Source: Undaria pinnatifida
Lineage: Eukaryota; Sar; Phaeophyceae; Laminariales; Alariaceae
Assembly: GCA_012845835.1 (NCBI GenBank)
Contig: JABAKD010000025.1
Coordinates: 10,857,264-10,921,263, forward strand
DNA: 64,000 nucleotides
Direction: 5' to 3'
The notes under the pieces were generated by a model. That model worked only from the letters and a program-made list of their open reading frames with translations. It had not been told where the DNA came from and made no database searches. Made by a program: the position numbers and the translations under genes. Of the stretch, positions 1 to 45,849 are shown piece by piece (position 1 is the stretch's first letter; the number at the start of each line of letters is the position of its first letter).

Positions 1-1950
1 AATACGTCAGACGTGAATTCGACCGGTTGCGTGGTAGATACTGGGGTCAACTTTACAAGGTGCATCATGCATAATACCTCGGCCGCACGCGTTCAATGTA
101 CATCTCGTTCCTCGCGAAGGGTGCGCAAGGTAGATCAGCAGTGATTTCCTCGATGCTACCGGGGGTCAACAGGACTCGATATAGCGGGTGCGTCGTGTAG
201 ACGCCTAACACTTCGTACTTGGGCGTTCTCTTTACCTGTTGTTATTTTTGCTGAGGAATAATATCCGGGGTCCGCTGCGATAGATGCCCGGAGTACGAGT
301 AGTTCGTACAATAACAGCAGCAAGCAGCAGCGGCGGCAGCAGCAGCAGTAGAAGAAGTCCACGTTTGGTTCTGTCCTCTCGCGTATCGATTAGACTAATC
401 AAGGTGACTCGTCTTGTCGTGATGTGGCTCGGGTGCAACTGGACGAGGGCGGGATGGTGTCGACTTGGTGTGAAGCAACGAAAAAGTGTGGACGGACAAA
501 CGTCCCAAGCCGCGAGAGGGTGGTGATGAGAGGAGGAGGGCTGGGTTGTGTGTGCAGGCCAGCACATACATACGCCAGATATGATACGCCCACAAAATTC
601 TCAAATATCGGAAACAGGGAAAAATAATCTCTTTCTTTCGTAGATTCACGACGAGACTGACTCCATACGTAAAGAAACTTGCTTGAAAAATTCCTGCGAC
701 GACCGTGAAAATCAAGATTGTGAAATCGAGAAGTTTCCTCAATATTATTGAAGACATCAGTTTGAAATTTTGAAAACACACCAAGAGACCGACGATTCCG
801 TTTTATTCTCGTACACCGTGCAGTATCCCCCCCGTCTTTACGCAGATATACTGCTTTGTACCAGCATAAAACCGACCAGTAATTTTTAAAGCATGCGACA
901 TAGCATGCATACCCCCTCGGTGGAATTTTTGCAAGCGGCCGGGTCGTGAATAACTGGGGGGCAGGATGCCAGCGCCGAGCGATGCGTCTATCTCTGGAAA
1001 GGTCTCGACGAGATATAATATAGGTCTCGAGCGAGATGTTCCCGAAGCCTCTCCATTTTCGTCTGCTTGTGTGTCTCTCCTACTACATGCATTGGGGAAC
1101 GTATCGCCTCGCAAAATGGTTCCAAGGGGGGGGAGGCGAAGTGTTTGTTATCCTGTTGCGTGGTATCCTACCAAGTAGCAGGTACTACTCCTACACGTAG
1201 TATACACAGAAACTGGCATGTAAATAACTGCTAGGAACGGGTATTTTGAGGCTCCGCGTGAATTACATATATTTTCTGATCTAAATATTTTGATCGGGTG
1301 TGTTTCGAGTCCGCAAACCACAACTGCCTGTAGGACCTTCGCAGCGATACTCCACACACACCGCCTGCGATGAGCACCGCGTGCTACTCCCACCCCGGCG
1401 GAGAACAACAGCAGTAGTCAGCACGAACGAGCCCACACGTTGACGCAACAAAACTCTAGAACAACAGAAGCATCAAGATAGTCTGTGTATCGTGCGTGTA
1501 ACATACACCGTGTGGTGTGATATAAGGAAGGTTCAAAATCTTCCACCACGCGAGACCACAGAGCACATACTGCTGCTGTAGTCTAGACTAGTACTATCGA
1601 TATAAAAGGGTTCACGGTTACCAACATCACGTTCTAATCAATCCCTTTGGACGCCAGGCCAACGCCATTGATTGAGCGACAAGAAATCCGAATTTGGAGG
1701 AGGATCGTTTTCTGGGTTGGGCATTTTGGCCCAAAAGTCATCAAGCTTTCATTGTGAATCCTTCAATTCGGGATACAGCAGTAATATCGAGATATCCAGC
1801 GACAGTCCCCAACTTAAGCGTTGATTGGTGGTTTGGCGACTGTGTGTTGTAGTAGATCTATGCAAAGGGTGGCGCGCGACGCGTGACGCACGGCACGTGG
1901 CGCACATCTCATCGTTGGCTCGACCATAGCAATTTCCAGGACTTTTTCAC
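1..1950. other. No supported gene
   Basis: Unique-looking AT/GC-mixed sequence with short GCA/AGC triplet runs near 315-350. Open frames here are short, lack splice-consistent continuation and show no recognisable domain on either strand. I could not assign a function. It could be intergenic DNA or an intron of a gene lying to the left. Confidence 0.5.
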
Positions 1951-1954
1951 GGGT

Positions 1955-2135
1955 TGTGACTGGGCCCGCGGATCGGGTCAGGTCATGACCCGGGTCGAGT
2001 CGGGTCGGGGCCGGAGGTGTTGGAAACCTCACGGGTCGAGTCGGATCAGGAGGTGTTCAAATCTCACGGGCCGGCTCAGGTCACCTTGACACCTTGACCT
2101 CATCCGACCGGCGAGACGTGATCTGACCCGTGAGA
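1955..2135. repeat. GGGTC-rich palindromic dispersed repeat
   Basis: Multiple GGGTC/GACCC words, a GGGTCATGACCC palindrome, and recurring 'aaatCTCACGGG' segments. A related sequence lies at 27826-27965, where the core has expanded into (GACCC)n, and a weaker relative is at about 2915-3030. The shared ends, near 'CTGATCCGTGA', suggest a dispersed element rather than a simple repeat. Confidence 0.55.
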
Positions 2136-2139
2136 AGCC

Positions 2140-5100
2140 CTGGTAATTCCCCCTCAATTTGGTACTCTCGCACCTCTCCTACTCCGTCCTCGCGTTGACA
2201 GCATTCGCTTATTTTCGCTCTTCACAGTCTTCTCAACACACATTGAGGCTTATTAGGATCAGATTTCTGCTTCTAGATGGGCACAAACTGTCCCTCGCGT
2301 GTTGGATTCACTTGATAGCGTTAACCATTAACCTGGTTGGCCACGTGATTATGCTGGCTGGCGAGCAGTGCTGTTATGAAATCAACGCCGCGTGAGCGAC
2401 GACAACGCCGGTATGAGGGGACACGGTGGTAGTGAACTACAGCAGCAAGGAGATACATCAAAAAAGAAACGGAACCACTGACTGACTGTTCCGGGCTGGG
2501 TTTCTCATTCGGAAGAGGGTGCGCTCTGCACAAACTCCAGTGTAACGGCTCTCGACTTTCGTATTTCCACATAAATCAAAGGTTGATGTTCTTATCTCGT
2601 GTTTGGTTTCTTATGGGTCTGGTTCTCATTATTTACCTGTAAGTGTCCTCTGTATTGCACCGGACCACATGGCAGGCCAAAATATACCACTAAAAGAGGG
2701 ACGAAAAACGCCTCCTTCAATGAAGTATAATGTATAGAGCTGCCATGTAGGCCACAAAATAACTATCGCCGCTGTGAGAAAATGCAGCGAGTTGACCGTG
2801 AGAAGGGGTAGATGCCTTTTTCAAGAGGGGAAACGCAGCAACGGCTCCATGATTAAAGGGCCGCGCACGAGCGCCAATAACGCCGCTGTAAGAGGATGCA
2901 AAACAGGCGGGTACCCAAACACCCGCGGGTCCCTGGATCCCCGGGTACTCCCGTTGCGTAATTTACCCGCAGGTTCCCAAAAAACACGGCTTTTGAGGTC
3001 GGACCTGACCTGTGAAACGGGTCGGACCCACCCCAGTAGTCTATACCCGCGTAATTGGAAAACAAGAGTTCCAGCTGTCTCTAGTCTGAGGGCAAAGCAG
3101 AAGAAACTGATTCGGTAGACGATGGGTGGGCATGAGGAAGTGAAAACTCCCCGCCGGAGAAATCTCGAGAAGAAGTACAGATCGAAAGAGCGGGTTTCAC
3201 AAAGAAAGCACAAGCCAACCCCCCATGACCCCCTCTCTGTCTGTGCTAAAAAAGTATCTTGTAGTCGCATGCCGATCCTTACAAAAGCTAGCGCAACGCA
3301 AGTGGGACGCGTACATGAAGCGAATCCGAACGAAAGCAAGCAAGTGTGTTGCCACATGTCAAGATAGTACCGCTTTCGGCTACGACCAGGGATGAAACAG
3401 TAAAACGACCGTTTTGACCGTTCACTGTATATTTAGATGCGAGCCTTTTCGGGACCCGACAAAACAAACGCTGCCGTTGGTATAGACTATATCAAGAAGG
3501 AAAAAAAAAATGAGAGTATTTTGTGGCATGATCATCAGCTCTATCATATGACTGATCAAGGGTTTTTATTTACAGCATACAGCAGTAGTAGTAGCAGGGA
3601 ATAGGGTATGCAGTTGTAGTGTGGTCGTGTATTGATTATGGCAGTGGTCCCTCTATAGACTAGACTACATGTTTAGCGTATAGCGTGAGTACCGGCGCTA
3701 CAGCGGTAACAGGCCCTGCTCCGCGTATGTGCCACGCGATTTCACCGGCAGTATACAGGGTAACCGGCACTACTCAATCGGCAATATAGAGGGCTAGAAG
3801 AACTATAGAGGACTACCTCTACCGTATCTCTTTTGGGGTTTGGGGACCCCCAAAGCACGCAATCGAAACAAAATCCGAACAAAATGCAGGTAGGTGCCAT
3901 ATGTGCCGCCTGTGGTCAACCCCCGTCTAAATGGTGGTCGCGCAACAGGGGTGAGTATGCTAATAGTGCCATGCAGGTACGACTCCTCGAACTGCGGCTC
4001 AAGGTGTAAGCCAACAACCCCCTCTACTATCGTAAGCCAGCACGCCTCCGTTCGGGTGCAAACTCTTGCGGCGTAAAATCGTCAGATCGTCAGTTTTTTC
4101 GGGTATTTTGCCCCAAAAGTGGTGCCATCTCAACGGCCCGTATATTTCCACCCACAGATGAGCGACAAAATATAGGCATGCGTGGGGTACCTGATACATG
4201 CTGGCTGGTCTACGTGTACGCGTACATGCCCAGTTCGACGTTTGAGCCGACGAGCGAGGGAGGTAAGCGCGCCATTGCCATTATCGATCTGGTGACATCA
4301 TTTTGGCGAGGTGCGTACCGCAACGTGGAGGGGCCGGGGCGGGGGATCGTCTAGATCCAAGTGTTTCTCGAGTGACCCCAACCAAAGTCACGGATTATCG
4401 CATACATTACCATATAGACTACATGTGGTTGTCTAAAGTTAGTCGGAAGGATTCGTACGAGATACGAGCAGGATGAAGAGCACGTTAGCCTGCTGCTGGT
4501 AGCACTGATTGACTGGTGTATACTCGGGGAAGCGCTCGTACGGTGGATGGAACCATGTGGATGGGCCGAGGAGGGAGAAGATCTTAGCAAGTAAATCATG
4601 GAGAGCAGCGGGGGGTGCGGGGATGTGGCACCATGTCAAAAAACCAAACAGCCAAAAAAAAAGAACGTAAAAAGCTTGGGCGGCACGAAGCTATAGAAAG
4701 ACAGCTAGTCACTACAGCCAGCCAGCGGCAGTGAAAGCGCGCGTACCCGCTACCAGGGGCGCTGACTCGTGCCTATCAGCTCATACCCCCGCAAGTACAA
4801 CAACTGCAGCTGCCTCTGCCGTATAAACGCGTCGAGAAGGATTCCACACGCCACTGCTCCCGGAGGCAAATTTTAGGCTTACAAAAAATAACCGCGAAAA
4901 CCAGTATCCTTGTACTTGCGCCAATTGCCCCGGCCATTTCCATTCGACCTTGTATCCTATAGACAATCAATTCAGTGAAATCGCTCACAAATAACTACTG
5001 TCGCACACAGCACAGAGAAAATAACACAGGTCACAAGGCACGCGGTACTCACCTCTCCCTGCGTGGAGTACAGGACAGGGGAGGATAACCAGAGGAGGAA

Positions 5101-6520
5101 GGAGCTGGGGCGGGGAAGCGCCAGAGCCTCGGAGGGTGAGCCTAGCTACGTGGGGTGGTGAAGCGGATCGTGAGAGGCTGGTTGGAAAAGGCAGTGAGGA
5201 GAGAGATGGAGGTGTGGGGGTGTGGGGGGAGGGTGAACTGTGGTGCTGTGACCCTGGCGATGCGGGGTATCAAATAGACTAGACCGCCAGAAACTTCTGG
5301 ATTTTTTCACGTCTTTCGGCATGATAGGAGATTGGAGAGAATCCATACTCACTCGGCAAAAATGCGGTTTTCACACAAAAAGATTCGCCAATTTTTCATC
5401 AAATATAAAGACCGTTTTGATTCCGTTTTAATACGTAAACATTTCGTATATTCACAGACAATGTGGTGGGAATAGTATATATAAATGGAGTAGATTCTTT
5501 ACATGTTCGTGTCTTGACTTTTTTTCCTTCCTTTTTCTTCTTCCTTTTTTAAGTTTCGTTTCATTTTCTTCTGCTTTTCCCCCCGCAATTTCCTTGGCCG
5601 CCAGTCGCTACAGCAGTTACACTGCAGGCACTACTACAAGTACTATTAATAGTTGTACTGCTGCTGTTTTGCTGTCATTTTTTTAGCACCTTTTTTGTGT
5701 AGGTTCCGCTTTTCGTACAACAACAATGATTAGTACGTCTTTTAAACCATTTTGCCGAGCATGCCCAAATCCCCTTTAGCTTTCAAGTTTTTTTCCGCTG
5801 TGCACAGCAGCATTTGTAATGCCTCGCTGTATTCGCGATGTATATCATTCTCTATCTCGCAGCATAAATGTATGATGAGGTTATACTGCACAGAGCTTGC
5901 ATCTCTCTCACTACTAGGCGGTAGGGGAGTACAATTGGCACGCGGAGACGACACACATTACGTGCATACATACATCATGGCTGTGGGTGTGTGGTCGACG
6001 GATGTGGGAATTTCGTCCCTTTTCGTTCGCTTAAAGATCCTGTTTTTAATTATTCCTAACACTGCGGACCCCCCTCTTCCTCCACGTCTAGCTTCTACGA
6101 TCGTTCAGTTTCTACCACCTGCAACAACCTGGGCCAGCCTGCCGACCTACCTGCGCGATTTGTTTTCAGACCGTCATGCTAGCTCTCTCTCTACGCTGGC
6201 CGTTGTCCGGTTCGACCACCACAACCTGCAACCAACCCCACACGACCTGGCCCAACCTGACCACTCCCTCTCTCTCTCTTTCTCTCTCTCTCTGGCCCTT
6301 CAACTAATAATAATATCCCGCCTCCTTCGAGCGCGGTGGCTTACTGTAGCAATGTCTGTAGTACGCGCGGCGTGGCTGTTGTGCCGGGGCCAAAAATCGG
6401 TGCCCTTGGTGCCACACACACAGAAGCTGTGACAGCGCGACAGAGAAAAGGATACGTCGTATAGATCTCCCACCGCATGGGTAGATGAAAACTCACCCAC
6501 AAAGTACATTACAAGTACAT
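2140..6520. other. No supported gene
   Basis: Mostly unique sequence without convincing exons. A few minus-strand stretches with plausible splice sites are present (about 4440-4600, 4745-4800, 5050-5105), but none shows a recognisable domain and they could not be chained by phase. The stretch at 3640-3800 shares 'ccggTTGCCgctatagtg'-like words with the tandem array at 40800-41085. Pyrimidine-rich tracts lie near 5515-5600 and 6260-6300. Confidence 0.45.
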
Positions 6521-6536
6521 TATTAGACCTACTATT

Positions 6537-7926
6537 AGACCTACTATTATGGCGAATATTTTCATCGATTATTTCTCTCTTTAACCGGGATCTCCGACGA
6601 CAAAAATAAAAACCTTCCACTATGGGACCAGAAATCATCGTTATTTCTGGGTTCAGAAATAATCGAGGCCAGAAATCAGCGGATCTGGTGATTTCTGAGC
6701 CCAGAAATAACAGCTCTTCCAACCTCTCAGAACTGGGATTATTTGACTTTTGGATACTACCTCGTAACAAGTATCACATGTCATCACTGCTGATACTGTA
6801 CCTGGTATGATACTAGTCTGCTGTACACGTCACGCATCACCCACAACAAAGAATCACAAACACACCTACGACAGCATACTGCGCTTGTTGTGTGCGAGAC
6901 AGAGCTTCATCCCCACACACAACGCGACAGCAGCAGCACCACCACCATCGAAACCACCACAGGCACACCACACCAGCACTACAGCAGCAGCGCAGCAGAA
7001 GAGACCGCAGCAGAGGCTGTGGTGACCTAACGTCGCCGGCGACAGTGTACGTGCCAGATTTCAAAAATAAAGGCAAACGGCAAAACAAGACCTACCAATT
7101 CAAAATAAAACCACTTTCCAAAAATCAGAAGCCATAATGGACGCTCCTTAATTCTGATGCAGTTATTTCTGGAGCCTCAAAACTACAAAAATAATCGCCA
7201 GAAATAATCGCTCAAAATTTTCCATAATAGTAGGTCTTATGGCGAATATTTTCATCGATTATTTCTCTCTTTAACCGGGATCTCCGACGACAAAAATAAA
7301 AACCTTCCACTATGGGACCAGAAATCATCGTTATTTCTGGGTTCAGAAATAATCGAGGCCAGAAATCAGCGGATCTGGTGATTTCTGAGCCCAGAAATAA
7401 CAGCTCTTCCAACCTCTCAGAACTGGGATTATTTGACTTTTGGATACTACCTCGTAACAAGTATCACATGTCATCACTGCTGATACTGTACCTGGTATGA
7501 TACTAGTCTGCTGTACACGTCACGCATCACCCACCACAAAGAATCACAAACACACCTACGACAGCATACTGCGCTTGTTGTGTGCGAGACAGAGCTTCAT
7601 CCTCACACAAACGCGACAGCAGCAGCACCACCACCATCGAAACCACCACAGGCACACCACACCAGCACCACAGCAGCAGCGCAGCAGAAGAGACCGCAGC
7701 AGAGGCGGTGGTGACCTAACGTCGCCGGCGACAGTGTACGTGCCAGATTTCAAAAATAAAGGCAAACGGCAAAACAAGACCTACCAATTCAAAATACAAC
7801 CACTTTCCAAAAATCAGAAGCCATAATGGACGCTCCTTATTTCTGATGCAGTTATTTTTGGAGCCTCAAAACTACAAAAATAATCGCCAGAAATAATCGC
7901 TCAAAATTTTCCATAATAGTAGGTCT
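6537..7926. mobile_element. Tandemly duplicated non-autonomous TIR element (690 bp x 2)
   Basis: Two nearly identical units with a period of about 690 bp (compare ATGGCGAATATT at 6549 and 7239). The outer ends are inverted repeats: AGACCTACTATTATGG at 6537 and CCATAATAGTAGGTCT at 7911-7926. Similarity of the inverted ends extends imperfectly to about 40 bp. The right terminus of unit 1 (7222-7237) runs directly into unit 2, whose own left terminus is incomplete. The interior is full of short inverted words such as AGAAATAA/TTATTTCT. No protein-coding capacity is credible. I interpret it as a MITE-like element amplified in tandem. Confidence 0.75.
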
Positions 7927-7934
7927 TACAAGTA

Positions 7935-7998
7935 AAGTACCAACAACGCATCTTGCAAAGATGAGTATTATTGACCCGAAATTCGTCGAATTTTGAAA
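7935..7998 (+). repeat. Copy of the MSIDPKFV repeat family
   Basis: The sequence around 7952-7995 reads TTGCAAAGATGAGTATT and continues into a CCGAAATTCGTCGAA word, matching copies at 36398, 45750 and (minus strand) 40560. The coding-like start is broken here by an extra ATT before GACCCG. It directly follows the right end of the tandem TIR element. Confidence 0.55.
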
Positions 7999-7999
7999 T

Positions 8000-10900
8000 A
8001 AAATAGCGGGAATGTTTCAAAAACAAAAATAAATGGGTATTCGGGGGCGAATCTGAATCTTGTTGTGAATCGCAATCCGTCGTTCTATAAAAATATTTCT
8101 TTCAAAAACCGAAATATAACCGCCACAGGCAGCATTATTATCCTTGCAGTCGCGCTGATGATTGCGCTTGTTTTTGCCCAATCCTGCGAAGGATAACAAA
8201 AAAACAAAAAGAAAAAACAGGCACGAGTTTTTCGTTGTCGTTGTGTGGGTATACACAAACCGGCCTGACTGAAGCATTATTTAATGTCATCGGGCGCATG
8301 CTGCGAGAGACACTCGTAGAGGGTGTCACTTTTCTTCTTAATAAATGGTTTCTGGTGAACGACGGGGCTCCTTATTATCCCAAAATCGCCGGAAATTGGC
8401 CATTTTTTTTTGCATGATCCTTTGATGATTCTCGTTGTATATACTTTTGGGCTGTTGGGTCAAACGGGATTTTTCATCCGGTAGCAGTTTTATATTTCTC
8501 CAAGAAACAGTTTTTGGGAGAGAAGAGGTCTTTATTTAAGCTCCCAAAAATGAGCCCCTACCTTGAGCCTGGGTCCGCGGCAGCTTTTTATTAATCTGCC
8601 TCCGATTTTGCATTACGATGATAAGAGGTGAGCCGCCTTTTAAGTCTGTGGGGGGTTCCCCAATTTGGAGAGCTTAAGACCTCTCCCGAAAACTGATTTT
8701 AAGAGAAAAAAATAAAACTGCTACACCCCTGCCACCGGACGAGAACATCCCATCTGGGCCCTACCTAGCTAGGTGAACACGACGACAATCATGCATGCCG
8801 AAAATAAACAAAATGGCTGGGCGAAATTACGACGATTTTGGGTTAATAAGGAGACCCGTCATTCAGAGAAAAAAAATCGCCAATAAAAGGTATACCTCTA
8901 TCGTAGCATGTCCTCACCGAAACCTATTACTTTGGCGTCCTATATGTAAGCAAGTCAGCTGGTAAATTACCGTATCATTGGAAAATTCCAGCGTCTGTCG
9001 TGTCAAAAGGGCTGAAAAGAAGTAGTGCCGACGAGTCCCCGTTGACACATATTTTACATCTTCTTTTGAACAATACCAGGTAAGCAGGTAAATTACACCA
9101 CCATCTCTCTACAGACTTCTGATTCAACCATTTTCTGCTTCTTTTGTAGTGTTCATCCCATAATCTACTTTTTTTTTATTATCATCATCTCGGCATCATC
9201 TTCGCGCTTATTTTTCCTTCTTTCTCTCTTCGAGATCCCCCTCCCTTTTTTACGTACTATTATAACAAAAACCGCCGGGTCATACACAATTAATTGCAAT
9301 AATAAGCAGGCTCTTGTCTCCCCCCCCCCTCCCCACAACGGCACGTACGTACGCGCGCTTTCGTTTTTATCGCGCGAAGAATCATTGAGCACTACGACCG
9401 TACGACTCACCTTTCTTCCCTCGTCGACTCGCGAATGGCCCCACAGTTAACGGGAGCTGTACTACTAATAATACTGTGTACAACAGATAGATGGTATACT
9501 ACCAGAGTAGTACCGGGGTCCTCTCGCTCAAGAATGGGCCCAACAAGAAACATATATATATAGCCTGAGACTTCCGGCGTGGCGGGCGGGAGCGAGTTTA
9601 CTATACACATCACCCTTCTCAAACATTAAATCTACATATTGAGCCAGTCAGTTTTCCGGTTTCTATTAAAAGGCTGATTCTGCTCGTATTGTCGTACAAA
9701 AAAAACGTGACCTCTATTAAAAAAAGGAAAAATAGAGTATCGGTTTTTCTCTTTTTGCTACGTACAGCAGTTCTGTCAGTTGTGGCATTATGTCAACAGG
9801 AAAATATCGTCGGTAACTCGTAATAATCTTTATTAAAAAAATAAGCAAAATATAAGAAAAATTGTTGGTAAAACCCCTTGAAAAAAACTACCCCAGAATG
9901 AAAAAGAAAATGTGTCGATGAACCATATAATATGTCCTTTTTTGCCAAATTTACATGTATAAGAAAAGTCTCGGTAATCCCTTTACAATGCGCGGTGGCT
10001 ATAATGACTGTTTTGCCATAGTTTTGTTTCAAGAGTTTTATCCTGTTCCCCTCTTCTTTCGACTTGCGACCGAGCGGCGGCCCCCCCCCCCCCCCCCCCC
10101 GCCGGGGAACTCCAAGCCGGCCGTAACTCGAAGAGGGGAGAAGAGCTGGTTTTCGTTATGCGTACGAGGCATTATGCCTACAGTGGGTATTCCGATTTAA
10201 GAGCGCTATGCGCTCTTAACCACAACACGCTCTTATTTGTAGGGAAATATATAGCCTATAGTTGTTAACTCGGTCTGGGTGATCTCGCACGAATATATAC
10301 GTGGGGTAGGCAACAAGTCAACCCGCTGCTTTTACCGTGTCACGTTGGTGACAAGCGAGATTACGTGTAGTTGAAGCGACAGGCACACATACATGACGTG
10401 AGGCGACAAGGGCCAGATCGAACCAGTCTCTCGTCACTTGAATATATCATCGTGCCTTGAGCAATCCCATAAGTAGTCAGCATCAACTCTCGCCGAGTTC
10501 ACAGATGCTCAGGATGATCTCTCGTCAAGTTCATCTCCCCCGCCAGGTTCACGGCGTCGGTCGAACTTCTTCCCCCCCTCTTCCCCCGTCAATCCCCCCC
10601 CCCCCAATCCATCCGTCTAACCCTCGAAAACTTCGATATAAATCAAGCACTCTTTGGTGAGACGTTCTCTACACAAGAGCATCTTGTTCATCTCTCATCA
10701 TGTTCATCTTTCGGCAGGTTCACTCTCGGCAAGTCTAAGGCGTCGCCCTCCCTCCCTCCCTCCCTCCCTCCGTCCCTCCCCCTCTGCCTCCCCCGCCCCC
10801 TTCCCGGAATTCTTCAAACACCTAGCGTTCTGCCTTGGGGTCCTGCTGAGACCCTCTCTATATGAGGAAGCTCACGTGAACCTCCCGTCACATTCAAGAT

Positions 10901-11000
10901 GCCGCCCACTCCCTACTCCCTCCCTCCCTCCCCCCCTCCCCGCCTCCCTCAAAACCCCAGAGTGGCGTCTCCCCCCCCCCCCCCCTGCCCCTCCCCCCCC
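8000..11000. other. Intergenic repeats, no supported gene
   Basis: Contains fragments of a widespread family with the words 'CTATCGTAGCA' and 'CCCAAAATCGTCGG' (about 8340-8480 and 8810-8920), homopolymer C tracts (10081-10100) and C/T-rich stretches (10735-11010). One minus-strand splice donor-like site lies near 9411, but no domain is recognisable around it. This is the region downstream of the methyltransferase gene, whose stop codon is at 11012-11014. Confidence 0.5.
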
Positions 11001-11011
11001 CCCTCAAAAAC

Positions 11012-44004
<32,993 letters not shown>

Positions 44005-44214
44005 CTCCCTCTCGCCCGTAGATGAAGCTCTCCAGACAAAGGAGCTGTAACTTAGTCCTCGAGGCCAAAGCGGCAGACTTCGACTACTGCTGGTGCTGAT
44101 GCTGGTGCTCCTGTTGCTGCTGCTCCTGCTACTACTGTTTCGCTATACCAGGTACTGGTTCTAAGCGGCAGACCTCTCTACTCCTGCTGCTGCTGGTGCC
44201 GCTTGCTAGTGGTG

Positions 44215-44277
44215 GTGGTGGTGGTGAGGGCGGTGGCGTTGGTGAAGCTGCCTTCGCGGCTGCTGTTGCAACTGTTG

Positions 44278-44308
<31 letters not shown>

Positions 44309-44342
44309 CGCCGCCGCTGCTGCTGCTGCTGCTGCTGCCGCT
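44215..44342. repeat. GTG/GCT triplet-repeat tracts
   Basis: GGTGGTG and (GCT)n trinucleotides (44275-44340) just upstream of the methyltransferase start. The Ala, Ser and Cys homopolymer frames are artefacts. They could lie in the 5' flank or 5' UTR of the methyltransferase transcript. Confidence 0.75.
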
Positions 44343-44729
44343 GTCACCGTAACCTCCTACGCCGATGTTTGCGATGTTTGGAAACACGTGTTATGTTTGG
44401 TTTGGTCGGTGGTGAGCAGCCGAACTTGCAAAAATCAACCCAATGATTTCAACCCCTTCTTGTTCCCTTTGCAGGCTTTCTCGCGCCGACAAGTTGCTGC
44501 CTACAAGGCTGACAGCGTTTACTAGGCAACTGCAGCGGAAAAAAGACACGAAGCCTCGTAACCGCTGAGCTCTACCACCTCAGGTGCTGTTGGTTGTGGA
44601 CGTGGTATAGCTCTGGTTTAGTGCTCAGGGGTTTCCAACCTCAATTACAGGCGTTACAATTCGGGACCTGTAGCCATGGCCGATGACGGCGACGTAGGCC
44701 TTGAGCAACATCGGCAAGCACACCAGACC

Positions 44730-44905
44730 CACCTGAGCTTGAGAGCTAACCTATCCTTAGAGGAATAACTCGCATCGGAGACGCCATTGGGGCACAGTCT
44801 CTGTCACCAGGGACCATTTCACGCGAGCTAGCTAGAGGACAAATTTGTGCACTCAGATTGCCGTGCGTTGTCGAAGGGGGCCTTCTACCATGCGACGGCA
44901 GCGTA
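44730..44905 (+). pseudogene. Possible transposase helix-turn-helix remnant
   Basis: The plus strand encodes RIGDAIGAQSLSPGTISREL, preceded in another frame by LSLEE, and followed one frame away by KGAFYHATAAYK. The LxLEER...SPxTISREL pattern resembles the N-terminal helix-turn-helix of IS30-type or related transposases. At least two frameshifts are needed. The similarity is by eye only. Confidence 0.3.
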
Positions 44906-45469
44906 TAAGGTGAGTTTCAACCCCCCTTGACCGGCCACTCCCCCCTCCAGCTGTTTACACCAGCTGCAGTGGTGCACGGCAATGCATTGGGTTCGGTGCG
45001 GGGATGAAACGAGTAGGGCTCGGGGTGTATAAGCACGGCAGGCAGCAGCAATGTGAGCTACGACATACGAGCAGCTGCAGCAGGAGTGTTCATGTGCGCT
45101 GCAACTCGTCGCACACTAACTCCACATGATCTGTGGTGCAGTAAGTTTGTGCTAATAGGAGTGATGTGTTCTGATGCAGCTTTCGCTCTCTGTGTGCTCT
45201 GCGTCATGTTTAGCCTACCCCCCCCCCCCCCCCCGCCCCCGCCGGCTAGTACAGTTCGCCCCCGAGAGGTATGACACGCGCAAGTTGCCGACACCGTGCT
45301 GCCGCCGTTGCACCGCTGCTGCTCGTGCGGGAGCTTGAGAACCCTCCCCTGGCTCGGACTGCCGGCTAGGGTTGCTAACGTCACTCGGTGTAATTAGGAA
45401 CGTCAATTTTGTTTTTTCAAACTAGATAGAGAAAAGGACCCTTCCCATCGAGAAAAAAACCACCCACAG

Positions 45470-45740
45470 TGTATACTTGTAGGTCAGTTTCGTGAGTTCA
45501 AGCCCCGCCGAGTGCATACTCGTATAAACTCGTCGGGATTTTTTCTCGTGCAAAAATTGACTTGCGGAAAGCGCGAGGGCGTGAGTTAGCAACATTCGAT
45601 GAAAAATCGACGAGCGGTGGGATTGCTGAACCCTATGCGCGATAAAAATCGAAGGCAAGAACCGGGGGGAAGAAGGGACGACACCTGTGACCACGGCCTG
45701 TCCAGAAGCTGGAGAGTAGAAGTGTGTGAGGGAGAGATCA
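45470..45740 (+). mobile_element. SINE copy with tRNA-like head
   Basis: Starts with a tRNA-like stretch whose B-box-like GTGAGTTCAAGCCCCGCCGA resembles a T arm. The conserved body follows (TTGACTTGCGGAAAGCGCGA, TAGCAACATTCGATGAAAAA, CGACACCTGTGACCACGGCC) and it ends at CCAGAAGCTGGAGAGTAGAA. It is collinear over about 260 bp with 63000-63300 in reverse. Other copies lack the head, as is usual for SINEs. Confidence 0.7.
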
Positions 45741-45744
45741 CAAG

Positions 45745-45845
45745 TACCAACAACGCAGCTTGCAAAGATGAGTATTGACCCGAAATTCGTCGGAAAAAAA
45801 AAATCACGGCTGACGTACTTAAAATATTTATATATAGTAGGAACG
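45745..45845 (+). repeat. MSIDPKFV repeat copy
   Basis: AACGCAGCTTGCAAAGATGA opens MSIDPKFVG and then diverges (a poly-A run interrupts the peptide), with a 'CGGCTGACGT' remnant of LTADV after it. It lies directly between the SINE and the LINE fragment. Confidence 0.5.
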
Positions 45846-45849
45846 TCAA

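Noticed and set aside
4440-5105. Possible minus-strand exons, including a frame with WFHPPYERFPEYTPVNQ
   Set aside because: They have some splice-like edges, but there is no recognisable family, no phase-consistent chain and no start or stop. Not enough to call a gene.
5752-6432. 226-codon plus-strand open frame
   Set aside because: Composition changes along its length, it includes a CT microsatellite and it has no domain. It is probably a chance frame.
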